This document shows positions 43,874 to 53,281 of a stretch of 64,000 nucleotides of DNA, in pieces. The DNA comes from Azorhizobium oxalatiphilum. GTDB taxonomy: Bacteria > Pseudomonadota > Alphaproteobacteria > Rhizobiales > Xanthobacteraceae. The number at the start of each line of letters is the position of its first letter. Position 1 is the stretch's first letter. The notes under the pieces are model-generated. The model was given only the letters and a program-made list of their open reading frames with translations, made no database searches and had not been told where the DNA came from. The translations under genes were made by a program, and so were the position numbers. The stretch spans positions 26,645 through 90,644 of the forward strand of contig NZ_BMCT01000014.1 of NCBI RefSeq assembly GCF_014635325.1, given 5' to 3'.

Positions 43874-45499
43874 GTGTCGATCTTCGCTGAGCTTCTGGCC
43901 GGTCTGGGCCTCCTGTTCGTGGGCCTCAAGCTCATGGGCGCGCATCTGCAGCATGCCATGGGGCGCGAGGTGCGGCGCCTGCTGCGGGCGGCGACCGTCT
44001 CGCGGGTGAGCGCCTTCCTGTGCGGGGCGGTGGCGGGCGCCGTCACCCAATCCAGCAATGCGGTGACGCTCATCGCCGCCAACCTCGTGCGCGGCGGCGT
44101 GTTCCAGACCCGGCAGGCGATCCCGGTGGTGGCGGGTGCCAATGTGGGCACCTCGGCACTCGTCTTCATCGCCAGCGTCAATCTGAAGGTGGCGGTGTTC
44201 TATCTGGTGGGGCTGGTGGGTCTCGCCTTCCATCTTCGCATGGACAAAAGGGCGGGCTGGCGCGACTGGATGGGCGTGATGCTTGGCCTCGCGCTGCTGT
44301 TCCTCGGGCTCGACTTCATCAAGAGCGCGCCGCAGGAACTGGATCTTGCGGCGGCGGCGCAGGCGGTGGGCAGCCTGCTCACACCGACGCGGGGCTTCAT
44401 TCTCGGCTGCCTGCTGGCGCTCGTCACCCAGTCCGCCTCCACACCCACCATTCTGGCGGTGGCGGTGGTGCAGGCGCGGGTGATGGGGCTGGAGGACGGC
44501 ATGTTCCTCGTCATCGGCGCCAATCTGGGCTCCGGCCTCGCGACGCTGATTTCTGCCGGCGACATGAAGGGCGAGGGGCGGCAGCTCTGCCATGCCGCCA
44601 TTCAGGTCAAAGCGCTCGGCTGCCTGATGGTGGGGCTCACGGCGGTGGCGGCGATGCTGTCGGGCGTGAACCTCAATCAATGGCTCGGCCATCTGGGGGG
44701 CGGCGAGCCGGCCTTCGTGCTGTCCATCGTCTTCCTTGCGCTCCAGCTTTCGGGGGCGCTGGTGGTGGTGGCGTTGGTGAAACTGAGCGAAAGGCTGGCG
44801 GTGCGCTTCAGCCCGCCCTCGCAGGAGGACCGCCTTTCACGACCGCACTTCATTCATGATCAGGCGGTGCGCGATCCCCCCACCGCGCTGGACCTCGTGA
44901 CCCGCGAGACGGCGCGGCTGGTGACGCAGCTTCCCGCCATCCTGCCCGATCTCGACCGGCAGGATGGCGGCGAGAAGCCGGCCCGGCTGGCAGCCTGGAA
45001 GGGCGCGCAGGCCATCTCGGCGGCCACCGACCGCTTCCTCACCGAGCTGATCGATCAGCGCCTGACGCGCACCGATCTCGATCTGGCGCTGCGGGCGCAG
45101 GCGCAGGTGGAACTGGTGCGGGCACTGCAGGAGACGCTGCACGAGTTCGGCATGGTGGTGGATGGCTTCCGGCCCCCACCGCCGCTGGTCTTCAACCTCT
45201 CCGAATCGCTCCGTGCCGTGCTGCTGGTGCTGAGCGACGCCATGCCGGGCGAAAGCATGGAGCTGGATCTCGACGTGCTGGACACGCTGACTTCCGATCG
45301 CAGTGAATTGCTTGATCGCATCCGGCGGGATCTGGCGACCTCCTGCGCCGGTGGAGGCGAGGAAGCGCGGGCGCTGATGCGGGCCACCAGCCTGTTCGAG
45401 CGCGCGCTGTGGCTGGTGCGGCGGCTGTGCCTGGCGTTGCGTGCCCGCGCGAATGAGGATAATCCGCCGGAGTGGCAGTCCAGTTCCCTCACATCGTGA
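43874..45499 (+). CDS. Na/Pi-cotransporter family protein with PhoU-like domain
   Basis: The protein has 541 residues. Two inverted repeats of membrane helices each carry a Gln-Ser motif (TQSSNAVTL near residue 59 and VTQSASTPT near 188), characteristic of NptA/SLC34-like proteins. The C-terminal half (about 320-530) is cytosolic and helical, resembling PhoU. It starts at GTG 43874. It may transport phosphate or sense it; the cluster context suggests a signalling input or output. Substrate is inferred. Confidence 0.85.
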   Translation: MSIFAELLAGLGLLFVGLKLMGAHLQHAMGREVRRLLRAATVSRVSAFLCGAVAGAVTQSSNAVTLIAANLVRGGVFQTRQAIPVVAGANVGTSALVFIASVNLKVAVFYLVGLVGLAFHLRMDKRAGWRDWMGVMLGLALLFLGLDFIKSAPQELDLAAAAQAVGSLLTPTRGFILGCLLALVTQSASTPTILAVAVVQARVMGLEDGMFLVIGANLGSGLATLISAGDMKGEGRQLCHAAIQVKALGCLMVGLTAVAAMLSGVNLNQWLGHLGGGEPAFVLSIVFLALQLSGALVVVALVKLSERLAVRFSPPSQEDRLSRPHFIHDQAVRDPPTALDLVTRETARLVTQLPAILPDLDRQDGGEKPARLAAWKGAQAISAATDRFLTELIDQRLTRTDLDLALRAQAQVELVRALQETLHEFGMVVDGFRPPPPLVFNLSESLRAVLLVLSDAMPGESMELDLDVLDTLTSDRSELLDRIRRDLATSCAGGGEEARALMRATSLFERALWLVRRLCLALRARANEDNPPEWQSSSLTS

Positions 45500-45690
45500 T
45501 ACGGGCAGGATGGCCGCGGGGCAGAGCCGAATCCGGTCGATGGAATGACCCGATCGGAAGGACCGCCTCTAACATGTTGTGAGAGAACGTTTTACCACTC
45601 GGATGGCGATGCAATCCGGCTGGACGTGCTCTAGAGTGAGCCACGTGCGCGGCGAAGCCGGCCCGCGCCAGAGGCATGAGGGACGGGTGC

Positions 45691-45993
45691 ATGCAGATCG
45701 AGACCGAAGCCAGCGGTGAGGACACGGTGCTCAAGGTGAGCGGCCGGCTCGACACGCTCAATGCCAAGCCGTTCGAGGGCAAGCTGCTGGATGCCGTGAA
45801 GGCTTCCAATGGCGCCATCGTGGTGGACATGGCTGGCGTCGACTATGTGTCGTCCTCGGGCCTGCGCGCGCTGCTGGTGGCCGGCAAGGCCATGAGCCCG
45901 CACAAGCGCAAGCTGCGCCTGCGCACGCTGCAGCCGCAGATCCAGGAGGTGTTCGACATCTCCGGCTTCTCGGCCCTGTTCGAGATCAGCTGA
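45691..45993 (+). CDS. STAS anti-anti-sigma factor (RsbV/SpoIIAA-like)
   Basis: This 100-residue STAS protein contains VDMAGVDYVSSSGLRALL. Alignment by eye with SpoIIAA (DSSGL) makes Ser55 the likely phosphoacceptor. It should be phosphorylated by the RsbW-type kinase (43343) and dephosphorylated by the PP2C (33885). The start at 45691 (MQIET) has a GAGGGA ribosome-binding site; a second ATG 15 bases upstream is possible. It ends with a strong terminator. Confidence 0.9.
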   Translation: MQIETEASGEDTVLKVSGRLDTLNAKPFEGKLLDAVKASNGAIVVDMAGVDYVSSSGLRALLVAGKAMSPHKRKLRLRTLQPQIQEVFDISGFSALFEIS

Positions 45994-46005
45994 GTTTCTG
46001 AACGC

Positions 46006-46039
46006 AAAAGGCCGCCCGCTGAAAAACGGGCGGCCTTTT
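46006..46039 (+). terminator. Intrinsic terminator after the STAS gene
   Basis: A perfect 13-bp stem (AAAAGGCCGCCCG/CGGGCGGCCTTTT) with an 8-base loop begins 12 bases after the stop and ends in four T. It also faces the convergent UPF0114 gene. Confidence 0.85.
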
Positions 46040-46175
46040 CTGTGAGCCGGGGTGATGCCGCCGGTGGCTGCACCCCTATGCGCTGAACGTAGGCCCGACG
46101 TATGGCAGATGCCCGGCATGTCTCCCGGTCCGCCGTGCGAGCCGGGAGATGCGTCTGCTCCAGTGGTTCCTGGCC

Positions 46176-46721
46176 TTAGTGGCTCTTGGCTTCCACCTTG
46201 CCGCCCTGCACCTTGTTGTCGTGCACCTTGCCGTCGCCCAGTTTGTCGGAGAGGGCGAGGATCAGGCTCGATCCCACGAACACCACATGGATGATCACCA
46301 GCCAGGTCATGTTGGTCTGGTTGGTATCCGGGCCGAGGTTCATGAAGGCCTTCAGCAGCGAGATGGCCGAGATGGCGACGATGGAGGCCAGCAGCTTCTG
46401 CTTGAGGCCCGTGAAGTCCACCTTGGTCATCCACTCCGGCCAGTCGGGATGGCCCTCGGGGTCGATCTTCGAGACGAAGTTCTCATAGCCCGAGAAGATG
46501 ACGATCAGCACGAGATTGCCGGTCAGCGTCAGGTCCACCAGCGACAGGATGCCAAGGATGACGTCGCTCTCGGTGGCGGTGAGCGAGATGCTGACAAAGT
46601 GGATCAGCTCGCGGCCGAACTTCACCAGCAGCACGAACATTGACACCACGAGGCCGAGATAAAACGGGGCCATCAGCCAGCGGCTGCGGAACAATGTGCC
46701 CTCGATGAGCCGCTCCAGCAT
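46176..46721 (-). CDS. UPF0114 (YqhA-family) membrane protein
   Basis: This 181-residue protein starts MLERLIEGTLFRSRWLMAPFY, the diagnostic N-terminus of UPF0114, with three to four membrane helices, GYENFVSKID and the conserved KVDFTGLKQKLLASIVAISAI. Function is unknown in the family. ATG 46721 is preferred over the TTG codon one position upstream. The Lys/Asp/His-rich tail (KVHDNKVQGGKVEAKSH) is extra. Its own operon, convergent with the STAS gene. Confidence 0.88.
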   Translation of the reverse strand: MLERLIEGTLFRSRWLMAPFYLGLVVSMFVLLVKFGRELIHFVSISLTATESDVILGILSLVDLTLTGNLVLIVIFSGYENFVSKIDPEGHPDWPEWMTKVDFTGLKQKLLASIVAISAISLLKAFMNLGPDTNQTNMTWLVIIHVVFVGSSLILALSDKLGDGKVHDNKVQGGKVEAKSH

Positions 46722-46871
46722 CAATGTCTTCCCTTGCGTGCATGATTATGGCTGCCGTATCGGCAGTTGCTGCCTTTCCTTAGCATATTGCAGCGCAATG
46801 TCAGCGTGACGTCAGCAGGAAGTCCGGGATGACGGGCGGCTCACGGCCGCCCGCGGCACGTTCAAGCGCGC

Positions 46872-47855
46872 CTATTCCTTCACCGCGCCGGTCATGGACG
46901 AGACGTAATAGTCCACGAAGAAGGAATAGAGGATCACCACCGGCAGCGAGCCGATGAGCGCGCCAGCCATGAGCGATCCCCATTCATAGACGTCGGACCG
47001 CACCAGTTCGGTGAGCACGCCCACCGGCACCGTCTTGTTCTCCGAGGACTGGATGAAGGTCAGCGCGTAGATGAACTCGTTCCAGGACAGGGTGAAGGAG
47101 AAGATGCCCGCCGAGATGAGGCCGGGGATGGAAAGCGGCAGCAGCACCTTGATCAGGATCTGCCAGCGCGAGGCGCCGTCCACCAGCGCGCATTCCTCCA
47201 GCTCGTAGGGGATGGAGCGGAAATAGCCCATCAGCAGCCAGGTGGAGAAGGGCACGAGGAAGGTGGGATAGGTGAAGATGAGCGCCAGCTTCGAGTCATA
47301 GATGCCGAGCTTGAACACCATCAGCGCCAGCGGGATGAACAGGATGGAGGGCGGCACCAGATAAGCCAGGAAGATGCCCAGCCCCACCCAGCGCGAGCCC
47401 TTGAAGCGCAGCCGCTCGATGGCATAGGCCGCGAACACCGAGGCCACCAGCGAGATGGCGGTGGCGGCGAAGGACACATAGAGCGTGTTCCACAGCCAGT
47501 AGGGATAGGTGGTTTCGAATAGGAGATACTTGATGTGGTCGAGAGTCGGCCCCACCACCCAGAGCGGCGAGTAGTTGGCGTAATCGGTGAGCTGGTAGTT
47601 CGGCTTAATGGCGGTAATCGCCATCCAGTAGAACGGGAACAGCAGCACGAACACGAACACCAGCAGCGGCAGCATCACGGTGATGAGCCGGCGCGGCAGG
47701 CTGTCCAGATAGCTCATGCCGGCGGAATCGTCGGTGAGGCCCGACGTCTTTGCGCGCTTGGCGGCGCCGGTGTCGGCGCCGGGGGCGTGGCTGCTGTCGG
47801 TCATGGCGGCACCCGCGCGTGAGGGGGAGGAGGAGGCGGAATGGGTGGAGGTCAT
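46872..47855 (-). CDS. CUT1 sugar ABC transporter permease (MalG-like)
   Basis: This 327-residue inner-membrane permease has six to seven membrane helices. The EAA loop (ELEECALVDGASRWQILIKV, around residue 235) contacts the ATPase. The N-terminal 50 residues are Ser/Ala-rich and cytosolic. Its start overlaps the partner permease by 1 base. With the partner it forms the membrane heterodimer of a CUT1 importer. The sugar is not identifiable from sequence. Confidence 0.9.
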   Translation of the reverse strand: MTSTHSASSSPSRAGAAMTDSSHAPGADTGAAKRAKTSGLTDDSAGMSYLDSLPRRLITVMLPLLVFVFVLLFPFYWMAITAIKPNYQLTDYANYSPLWVVGPTLDHIKYLLFETTYPYWLWNTLYVSFAATAISLVASVFAAYAIERLRFKGSRWVGLGIFLAYLVPPSILFIPLALMVFKLGIYDSKLALIFTYPTFLVPFSTWLLMGYFRSIPYELEECALVDGASRWQILIKVLLPLSIPGLISAGIFSFTLSWNEFIYALTFIQSSENKTVPVGVLTELVRSDVYEWGSLMAGALIGSLPVVILYSFFVDYYVSSMTGAVKE

Positions 47856-48802
47856 CAGTCGCCTCCCCCCTGCTGCCACTTGCGGCGCTGCAGGCCGAAG
47901 TAGGAGAACAGGATCGCCGAGAGCAGGAAGGGGATCATCGCCACCGCGATGGCCGCGCCCTCGCCCAGCTGGCCGCCGGGAATGGCGCGCTGGAAGGAGA
48001 GGGTGGCCATGAGATGGGTGGCGTTGAGCGGCCCGCCGCGCGTCAGCACATAGATGAGCTGGAAGTCGGTGAAGGTGAACAGCACCGAGAAGGTCATCAC
48101 CACCGCGATGATCGGCGAGAGCATGGGCAGCGTGATGTAGCGGAAGCGCTGCCAGCCGGTGGCACCGTCCAGCGTTGCCGCCTCGTGCAGCGACTGCGGG
48201 ATCGTCTGCAGGCCGGCGAGCAGCGAGATGGCGACGAACGGGATGCCGCGCCACACATTGGCTGCGATCACCGAGGCCCGCGCATTGGTGGTGTCGCCGA
48301 GGAAGTTGATGTTGTGATCAATGAGCCCGAGCTTGATCAGCGCCCAGGAGATCACCGAGAACTGCGCGTCGAAGATCCACCAGAAGGCGATGGCCGAGAG
48401 CACGGTGGGCACCACCCACGGCAGCAGCACGATGGCGCGGAAGAAGGACTTGAACGGCAGGTTCTGGTTCAGCAGCAGCGCCAGCCACAGGCCGAGCGCG
48501 AACTTCAGGATCGAGGCGCCGACCGTGTAGAGAATGGTGTTGAACACCGAGAGCAGAAACACGCTGTCATCGAACAGCGACTGGTAGTTCTCCAGCCCGA
48601 TGAAGACGCCCTCGCGGCCGATGCGTGTGTCGGTGAAGCCGAGCCACACGCCGAGACCGAGCGGATAGGTAAGGAACAGCAGCAGGAAGACCGCGGCCGG
48701 CAGGAGGAACAGAAGTCCCAGAAGGTGGCGCCCCTGTCCGACCCGGGAGAGCCAGGACCGGAAGGAGCTGTGTGACGCCTGATGCGCCGCGATGTCAGCC
48801 AT
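47855..48802 (-). CDS. CUT1 sugar ABC transporter permease (MalF/UgpA-like)
   Basis: This 315-residue protein has six predicted membrane helices. The EAA loop is SLHEAATLDGATGWQRFRYI, around residue 215. It lacks the long periplasmic P2 loop of E. coli MalF, matching UgpA-type partners. Overlaps the MalG-like gene by 1 base. An intergenic hairpin at 48921 separates it from the binding-protein gene. Confidence 0.9.
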   Translation of the reverse strand: MADIAAHQASHSSFRSWLSRVGQGRHLLGLLFLLPAAVFLLLFLTYPLGLGVWLGFTDTRIGREGVFIGLENYQSLFDDSVFLLSVFNTILYTVGASILKFALGLWLALLLNQNLPFKSFFRAIVLLPWVVPTVLSAIAFWWIFDAQFSVISWALIKLGLIDHNINFLGDTTNARASVIAANVWRGIPFVAISLLAGLQTIPQSLHEAATLDGATGWQRFRYITLPMLSPIIAVVMTFSVLFTFTDFQLIYVLTRGGPLNATHLMATLSFQRAIPGGQLGEGAAIAVAMIPFLLSAILFSYFGLQRRKWQQGGGD

Positions 48803-48920
48803 GAACCGAAATCTCCGAATGCCGCCTCAGGCGGGCTTGCGTCGGGACGTTTGGGGGCGGCGAGCTTTGCCACCTGTCCTGAATTGAGCCAATGCTTAGC
48901 ATCAGGTTACGAGAGGAGAG

Positions 48921-48945
48921 CGGCCCCGGCATGAAGCCGGGGCCG
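48921..48945 (-). terminator. Intercistronic hairpin after the sugar-binding protein gene
   Basis: A perfect 10-bp stem (CGGCCCCGGC/GCCGGGGCCG, loop ATGAA) lies 8 bases past the binding-protein stop. It has no T-run. Such hairpins often reduce readthrough so the binding protein is expressed above the permeases. Confidence 0.55.
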
Positions 48946-48952
48946 TCCCGCG

Positions 48953-50266
48953 TCAGCCGCGATAGATGCGCGAGGCGCGCTGCTCGGCGCGCCGGGCCGC
49001 TTCCTCGGGGGAGCGCTGGCCGGTGGCGGCTTCCGCCACCATGTCGACCACGATCCAGTCCGCCATGGCGGCGGCCGACTGCGGGCCGAGCGGGCCAGCG
49101 AAGCCGTTTGGCCGCAGGGTTTCGGAGGCCTTGGCATAGGGGGCGTGGATCGGGTTGGAGGTCCACACCGGATTGCTGGCGAACGCCTTCAGCGTCTGAC
49201 AGCAATAGGCCTGCGAGCCCTGGATCCAGGCATTCATCTGGTCCGGCTCGAACATGAAGGACAGATAGGCCTGCGCCGCCTTCGGATATTTGGTGTATTT
49301 GAAGATGCAGGCCGAAGTGGTCTGGTGCAGTTCCACCGACTTGCCCACCGGCCCGATGGGCAGGTTGACGGAGCGCATGTCGGCGGCCATGTCGGCCAGC
49401 TTCGGATCGTTCTTGGCGGCGTAATAGAGCGACACGCCGTTGGCGGTGACGGAGATTTCACCGGCGAGGAACGCGCGGTTGTTGTTCACGTCCAGCCAGC
49501 TTTCCGTGCCCGGAATGAAGCTCTGGTACAGCTCGCGGGCGTATTTCAGCGCGTTGATGGTCTCCGGGCTGTTGATCTTCACCTTGCCCTTGTCGTCCAC
49601 CATCTCGCCGCCGTGGCTCCACAGCACCCAGTGGCAGAAGTTGTTGCCGTCACCCACGCCGTGGCCGAGCGTGAAGCCCATGGGGTGGTTCTTCGCCTTC
49701 AGGGCTTTCGCGAGTTCAAGGAAGGACTTGGTGTCCTTCGGGAATTCCGAGAAGCCCGCTTCCTTCACCCAGCTGTCGCGATAGATGATGGCATTGCCGA
49801 TGGTGGCGAGCGGCAGGGCCACGTAGCGGCCGTTGTTCAGCGCATAGGCCTCGGGGGCCGCATACCAGCCGCCATTGGCCGCGCCGAGCCCCTTGGCGAG
49901 GTCGCTCACGTCGAGCAGCTTGTCGGGATACTGCTGGGCGTCATCGAACCACACCCAGACGATGTCCGGGCCGGAGCCCACATTGGCGGCCACCGCCGCC
50001 TTGGGGCGGATGTCTTCCCAGCTCTCCTTGTCGACGCGCACCTCGATGCCGGTCTTCTCGGTGAACTTCTTGGTGTTGGCGAGCCAGGCGTCTTCTTCCG
50101 CCTTCACGAACGGCGCCCAGCGCAGCAGGCGCAGGCTGGCGCCCGGCTCCGGATCGAACTTTGGCAGCGCTTGCGCAAGGCTCGGCGTGCTGCCCAGCAT
50201 GGGCAGGGCAGCCGCACCCGCGAGCCCGGCACCGCCCATCAGCACGTCGCGTCTGGAAATGGTCAT
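48953..50266 (-). CDS. CUT1 sugar ABC transporter substrate-binding protein
   Basis: This 437-residue periplasmic protein has a Tat-type signal sequence (SRRDVLMGGAGLAGAAAL, cleavage near residue 31, SLAQA). Mature-domain features include GSGPDIVWVWFDDAQQYPD, YVALPLATIGNAIIYRDSW and a C-terminal YCCQT segment. It belongs to the extracellular solute-binding family 1 fold, typical for CUT1 systems. A Tat signal implies export in folded form. The ligand is unknown. It lies in the same orientation as the ATPase upstream and permeases downstream. Confidence 0.88.
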   Translation of the reverse strand: MTISRRDVLMGGAGLAGAAALPMLGSTPSLAQALPKFDPEPGASLRLLRWAPFVKAEEDAWLANTKKFTEKTGIEVRVDKESWEDIRPKAAVAANVGSGPDIVWVWFDDAQQYPDKLLDVSDLAKGLGAANGGWYAAPEAYALNNGRYVALPLATIGNAIIYRDSWVKEAGFSEFPKDTKSFLELAKALKAKNHPMGFTLGHGVGDGNNFCHWVLWSHGGEMVDDKGKVKINSPETINALKYARELYQSFIPGTESWLDVNNNRAFLAGEISVTANGVSLYYAAKNDPKLADMAADMRSVNLPIGPVGKSVELHQTTSACIFKYTKYPKAAQAYLSFMFEPDQMNAWIQGSQAYCCQTLKAFASNPVWTSNPIHAPYAKASETLRPNGFAGPLGPQSAAAMADWIVVDMVAEAATGQRSPEEAARRAEQRASRIYRG

Positions 50267-50339
50267 CTTGGCGTTCCTCCGTTGGGTGCCGGAACGGCCT
50301 GCCTGCCGGCCCGGCGGTTTGGCGTTGCCCGTGCCGCGT

Positions 50340-50361
50340 CCGTTGAACGGGTGTTCAACGG
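50340..50361. promoter_or_regulatory. Perfect 9-bp inverted repeat upstream of the sugar-binding gene
   Basis: The arms CCGTTGAAC and GTTCAACGG flank a GGGT spacer, about 75 bases upstream of the binding-protein start. This looks like a repressor site (LacI- or GntR-like). No such regulator is in the window. Confidence 0.5.
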
Positions 50362-50556
50362 CGTGGTCTTCTGGGCAGGGATCACCCTGGCAATAATGCC
50401 CCGTTGGATCGGGGCTTCTGACAAAGCACGTAATGTCTTTGATGTGTCGTTTCTTGTTCTTGCTTTCCGGAGACCGTCCGGTGGGTCCAGCTAGGGTTTG
50501 CCGGCGGTTTCCCCGCCCTTTGGGCTTGGGGAACTGGCGTTCCGCCGGCTCAACGC

Positions 50557-51618
<1,062 letters not shown>

Positions 51619-52070
51619 CGTGCACTGCTCCCTGTCTACCCTTGCGGGTGTCATCCCCTGCGGGAGGCCCTTGGCGGGGCCATCGGTGCGGGGGCGCCCG
51701 TTACGGGCTGCGTCGTCCTACCCATAAGGCTTCCGTTTGACGGTTTTTCCGTTCTCGGAGCCCGAATTGTCCGCTTGGCAGCGGTTGCATGCCCCTTGGC
51801 GAGGGCGCGGGAGTGATCATGGGGCGGTAATGGCCGACGATCAAGCGGAGATTAAAACGATTGAACCAAAGCATGAGGGCGCTTATCCAAGACCGGGTCG
51901 GGAGCTCTTTCTGCTTCGATTGTCTCGCAATCCGGGCAGTAAGACGTTCCCCATCAAAGTGTTAGAGACCGATTTTCCGGCCGGGCCGTTGCGGCCTCAA
52001 GGGAGCGGGCTCTAAGGCGTCCGGCGCGTTCCGTGCCGCGTTTCCTCCGTCTGCCAGAGAGTTGAACGCC
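51619..52070. other. 452-base intergenic region between divergent genes
   Basis: The region separates the ABC ATPase (minus) from the D-2-hydroxyacid dehydrogenase (plus). An AT-richer stretch around 51840-51960 includes a possible 62-codon ORF (51830-52015). Promoters for both divergent genes should lie here. No RNA gene or repeat is clear. Confidence 0.45.
51830..52015 (+). CDS. Possible small ORF
   Basis: It would encode 61 residues beginning MADDQAEIKTIEPKHEGAYP. Local base composition is lower in GC than neighbours. No ribosome-binding site stronger than GGGGCGG is seen, and no family is recognised. It may be noncoding DNA in a promoter region. Confidence 0.2.
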   Translation: MADDQAEIKTIEPKHEGAYPRPGRELFLLRLSRNPGSKTFPIKVLETDFPAGPLRPQGSGL

Positions 52071-53045
52071 ATGACCTCCGCTCCCTCCACGTCCGCCCGC
52101 CCGAAGCTGCTCCTCACGGGGCCGATCATGGAGGCGGTTGTCGAGCGCCAGCTGGAACAGCACTTCACGCTGCTGGGGCCGGACAATTTCGAGGCGATCA
52201 TCGCCGCCGAGGGGGCCGAGATCCGGGGCCTTGCCACCAAGGGCAAGATGCGGGTGGACGGCGCGCTCATGGATCGCCTGCCCAATCTGGAGATCGTCTC
52301 CAATTTCGGCGTCGGCTACGACACCGTGGATGCCGCCGCCGCCGCCGAGCGCAAGATCATCGTCACCAACACGCCGGACGTGCTGAACGAGGAAGTGGCG
52401 GATCTCGCTGTCGGCCTGCTGCTCGCCACCGTGCGCGAGTTGCCGCAGGCGGACGCCTACGTGCGCGCCGGCAAGTGGCTGAAGGGGCCGTATCCGCTCA
52501 GCGCCACCCTGCGCGACCGCAAGGTGGGCATCGTCGGCATGGGCCGCATCGGCAAGGCCATCGCCAAGCGGCTGGAGGCGTTCGGCCTGCCCATCGTCTA
52601 TCACACCCGCCGCGCCCAGCCGGACGTGCCCTTCCAGCACTATGACAACCTCATCGCCATGGCGAAGGACGTGGACACGCTGGTGCTGATCCTCCCCGGC
52701 GGGGCCGCCACCCGCAACCTCGTCAATGCCGAGGTACTGGAGGCGCTGGGACCGCGCGGCATCCTCGTCAACGTGGCGCGTGGCACCGTGGTGGACGAGC
52801 CGGCGCTGCTCAAAGCGCTGCAGGACAAGACCATCCTTGCCGCCGGCCTCGACGTGTTCGTGGACGAGCCGCGCGTGCCGGAAGCCTTCTTCGCCCTCAA
52901 CAATGTGGTGCTGCTGCCGCATGCGGGGTCTGCCACCCACCACACACGCGAGGGCATGGGCCAGCTGGTGGTGGACAATCTGGTGTCCTGGTTCGCCGGC
53001 AAGGGCCCGGTGACGCCGGTTGGCGAGACGCCCTGGCCGAAGTGA
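52071..53045 (+). CDS. D-2-hydroxyacid dehydrogenase (NAD(P)-dependent)
   Basis: This 324-residue protein resembles glyoxylate/hydroxypyruvate reductases. The NAD(P)-binding motif is GMGRIGKAIAKRLEAFG (about residue 155). Catalytic residues are Arg in NVARGTVVDE, Glu in DVFVDEP and His in LLPHAGSAT. It reduces small 2-oxoacids such as glyoxylate. ATG 52071 is preferred over the TTG at 52062. Divergent from the sugar ABC transporter, but no proven metabolic link. Confidence 0.9.
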   Translation: MTSAPSTSARPKLLLTGPIMEAVVERQLEQHFTLLGPDNFEAIIAAEGAEIRGLATKGKMRVDGALMDRLPNLEIVSNFGVGYDTVDAAAAAERKIIVTNTPDVLNEEVADLAVGLLLATVRELPQADAYVRAGKWLKGPYPLSATLRDRKVGIVGMGRIGKAIAKRLEAFGLPIVYHTRRAQPDVPFQHYDNLIAMAKDVDTLVLILPGGAATRNLVNAEVLEALGPRGILVNVARGTVVDEPALLKALQDKTILAAGLDVFVDEPRVPEAFFALNNVVLLPHAGSATHHTREGMGQLVVDNLVSWFAGKGPVTPVGETPWPK

Positions 53046-53169
53046 TAGGCCGAGGCAGGTGAGGCGGCGGGACGCCCGGCTTGGCGATCCTGCCGCGTCG
53101 GGAGCGGTTGACTTTCCCGGCGAACGGGGACTGCCTTAGGAGTGGGTGCGCGGGGGCGCATCCGCCACG

Positions 53170-53199
53170 CCTCACACACCGGAGGTCTGGTGTGTGAGG
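53170..53199 (+). terminator. 11-bp hairpin after the hydroxyacid dehydrogenase
   Basis: The arms CCTCACACACC and GGTGTGTGAGG are perfect complements around an 8-base loop. It lies 125 bases past the stop. No T-run, so function as a terminator is uncertain. Confidence 0.45.
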
Positions 53200-53281
53200 G
53201 TGTCCTCGGCGGGCTCATCCCCGCGCGGGGACGCGGGCTTCAGCGGGTGCCGTGTGCCGGCGCCAAAGTGGAAGGTCTGCG

